Source: Prolixibacteraceae bacterium JC049 (GTDB lineage Bacteria > Bacteroidota > Bacteroidia > Bacteroidales > Prolixibacteraceae). From it: a stretch of 64,000 bases of DNA. The stretch covers positions 1 to 64,000 of the forward strand of contig SACZ01000010.1 in assembly GCA_023369685.1 (NCBI GenBank), in the 5' to 3' direction. Position numbers and translations under genes: made by a program. Below the pieces are notes generated by a model. That model had not been told where the DNA came from. It saw nothing but the letters and a program-made list of their open reading frames with translations, and ran no database searches. Positions 63,178-64,000 of the stretch are shown here, in pieces. Within the stretch, counting starts at the first letter, position 1; every line of letters starts with the position of its first letter.

Positions 63178-64000
63178 ATGACAAAATTTCTAGTACCAAT
63201 GGCAATTGCAGTGTTGTTATTGCTTTCATCTAATCTGAAAGCACAAACCATCACTATGGCAACACTACTTAAAGAGATGACCAACAAAAATCAACTGGCA
63301 TCATTCCCCTCTCCTTCCTATCTGTGTAAACAAACATCCAGCTATTCCAGAGCTTCAGTTACACCTAATGCCGAAGATGGGAAATACATTGAAAAGAATG
63401 GCCGCGACTGGGGCAAAGGATGGTTCGAGAATCACGATTTTGGTAACTTCATTCGTACTGAAACCAATCAAGGTCGAAAAGAGGATGTAATGTTAGATGT
63501 CAAAGGCCCGGGAGCCATTGTACGTTGGTGGCATACTCTGGGTGGACGCGCTAATATGGGAGGTATCTATCGCATTTACATCGATGGTAATCCTCAACCT
63601 GCATTGGAAATGTATATCAAGAATCTGGTTGGAGGAAACGGACTGGTAAAATTTCCATTTTCGTACAATGCACCTGCTAAAACCGAAAACGATAACTGGC
63701 GCGGGCAAAACTTTATGCTTCCTATCCCTTTTCAAAAAGGATGTAAGATTACATTCGATGGTTTCCAGAAATACAAAGAGGGATGGCCCGGCTTCTATTA
63801 CCAAATTAACTACCGGGAGTACATCAAAGGAACACAAGTGGAAAGTTTCACTGCTCAATCGGTAGAGAAATACAAGCAACAAATTCAGCAAGCGGGAAAA
63901 GAACTTACTGCTGCTCTTCCTAAAACAGCATCTACTGCACCTGCAACAACAATAGCTTCGGGCAAAAGCTTTAAACACAAAATCAAAGGCTCAAAGGTGA
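63178..64000 (+). CDS. DUF2961 (GH172-like) exported protein, cut by the window end
   Basis: The frame is open from ATG 63178 to the window end (274 codons). It opens with a signal peptide (FLVPMAIAVLLLLSSNLKAQ) and then shows the DUF2961 signature DWGKGWFENHDFGNFIRTE, VMLDVKGPGAIVRWWHT and GGIYRIYIDGNPQPALEM, with FPFSYNAP and YYQINYREY. DUF2961 includes GH172, enzymes acting on difructose dianhydride and on D-arabinofuranose or fructofuranose linkages. A catalytic role in this locus is therefore likely; specificity cannot be told. Its start lies 125 bp behind the preceding hydrolase. Confidence 0.75.
   Translation, partial: MTKFLVPMAIAVLLLLSSNLKAQTITMATLLKEMTNKNQLASFPSPSYLCKQTSSYSRASVTPNAEDGKYIEKNGRDWGKGWFENHDFGNFIRTETNQGRKEDVMLDVKGPGAIVRWWHTLGGRANMGGIYRIYIDGNPQPALEMYIKNLVGGNGLVKFPFSYNAPAKTENDNWRGQNFMLPIPFQKGCKITFDGFQKYKEGWPGFYYQINYREYIKGTQVESFTAQSVEKYKQQIQQAGKELTAALPKTASTAPATTIASGKSFKHKIKGSKV

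Overview
The window comes from an AT-rich member of the Bacteroidota, most likely class Bacteroidia. Supporting signs are two SusC/SusD pairs with FecR anti-sigma factors, an expansion-type ECF sigma factor, FucP and RhaT sugar transporters, secreted glycoside hydrolases, and promoters of the Bacteroidetes type (TTTG, about 19 bp, TAnnTTTG). Genus cannot be read from the sequence. No rRNA, tRNA or CRISPR array was seen.

Layout. 1-4.5 kb: an N-terminally broken YhcG/DUF1016 nuclease, an ArsC-like protein with a small partner, tryptophanase behind a long structured leader, and an RluF-type pseudouridine synthase. 4.7-6 kb: a VTC-domain protein overlapping a DUF4956 membrane protein. 6.1-11.4 kb (minus): a multidomain GH29 fucosidase and a FucP-type permease with an AraB-like sugar kinase. 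11.9-16.6 kb: sigma factor, membrane anti-sigma-like protein and DUF4097 protein, then a glycosyltransferase overlapping a TlpA-like thioredoxin. 16.7-18.9 kb (minus): CotH kinase plus DUF2490, probably the detached half of the VTC/DUF4956 system. 19-28 kb: small hypotheticals, a HAD hydrolase, a porin, a LacI regulator beside a second GH29, and a PAS-rich hybrid histidine kinase. 28-30 kb: a palindromic repeat, a GNAT acetyltransferase and RsgA.

30.2-37.1 kb (minus): a complete sigma/FecR/SusC/SusD regulatory and uptake locus without a hydrolase beside it. 37.3-41 kb: a C69 dipeptidase and an M23 peptidase. 41-44.1 kb: a membrane-spanning AraC-type regulator with two tandem lectin-like extracytoplasmic domains, an SRPBCC protein and RhaT. 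44.5-47.8 kb: a DEAD-box RNA helicase, then an intact IS3-family element with a 3-bp target duplication. 47.9-49.3 kb: two tandem secreted paralogues of unknown function. 49.4-54 kb: a GH2 enzyme, a double 4Fe-4S protein and an SDR. 54-64 kb: a second polysaccharide locus (FecR, SusC, SusD, clan GH-D-like hydrolase, DUF2961/GH172-like protein cut by the window end).

The common theme is capture and breakdown of fucose-, rhamnose- and galactose-type glycans. The most interesting signal is regulatory. In both fecR-susC intergenic regions the strand antisense to susC carries a TAnnTTTG box overlapping the susC start codon and, downstream, an intrinsic terminator. This predicts a pair of short cis-antisense RNAs controlling the two SusC genes.
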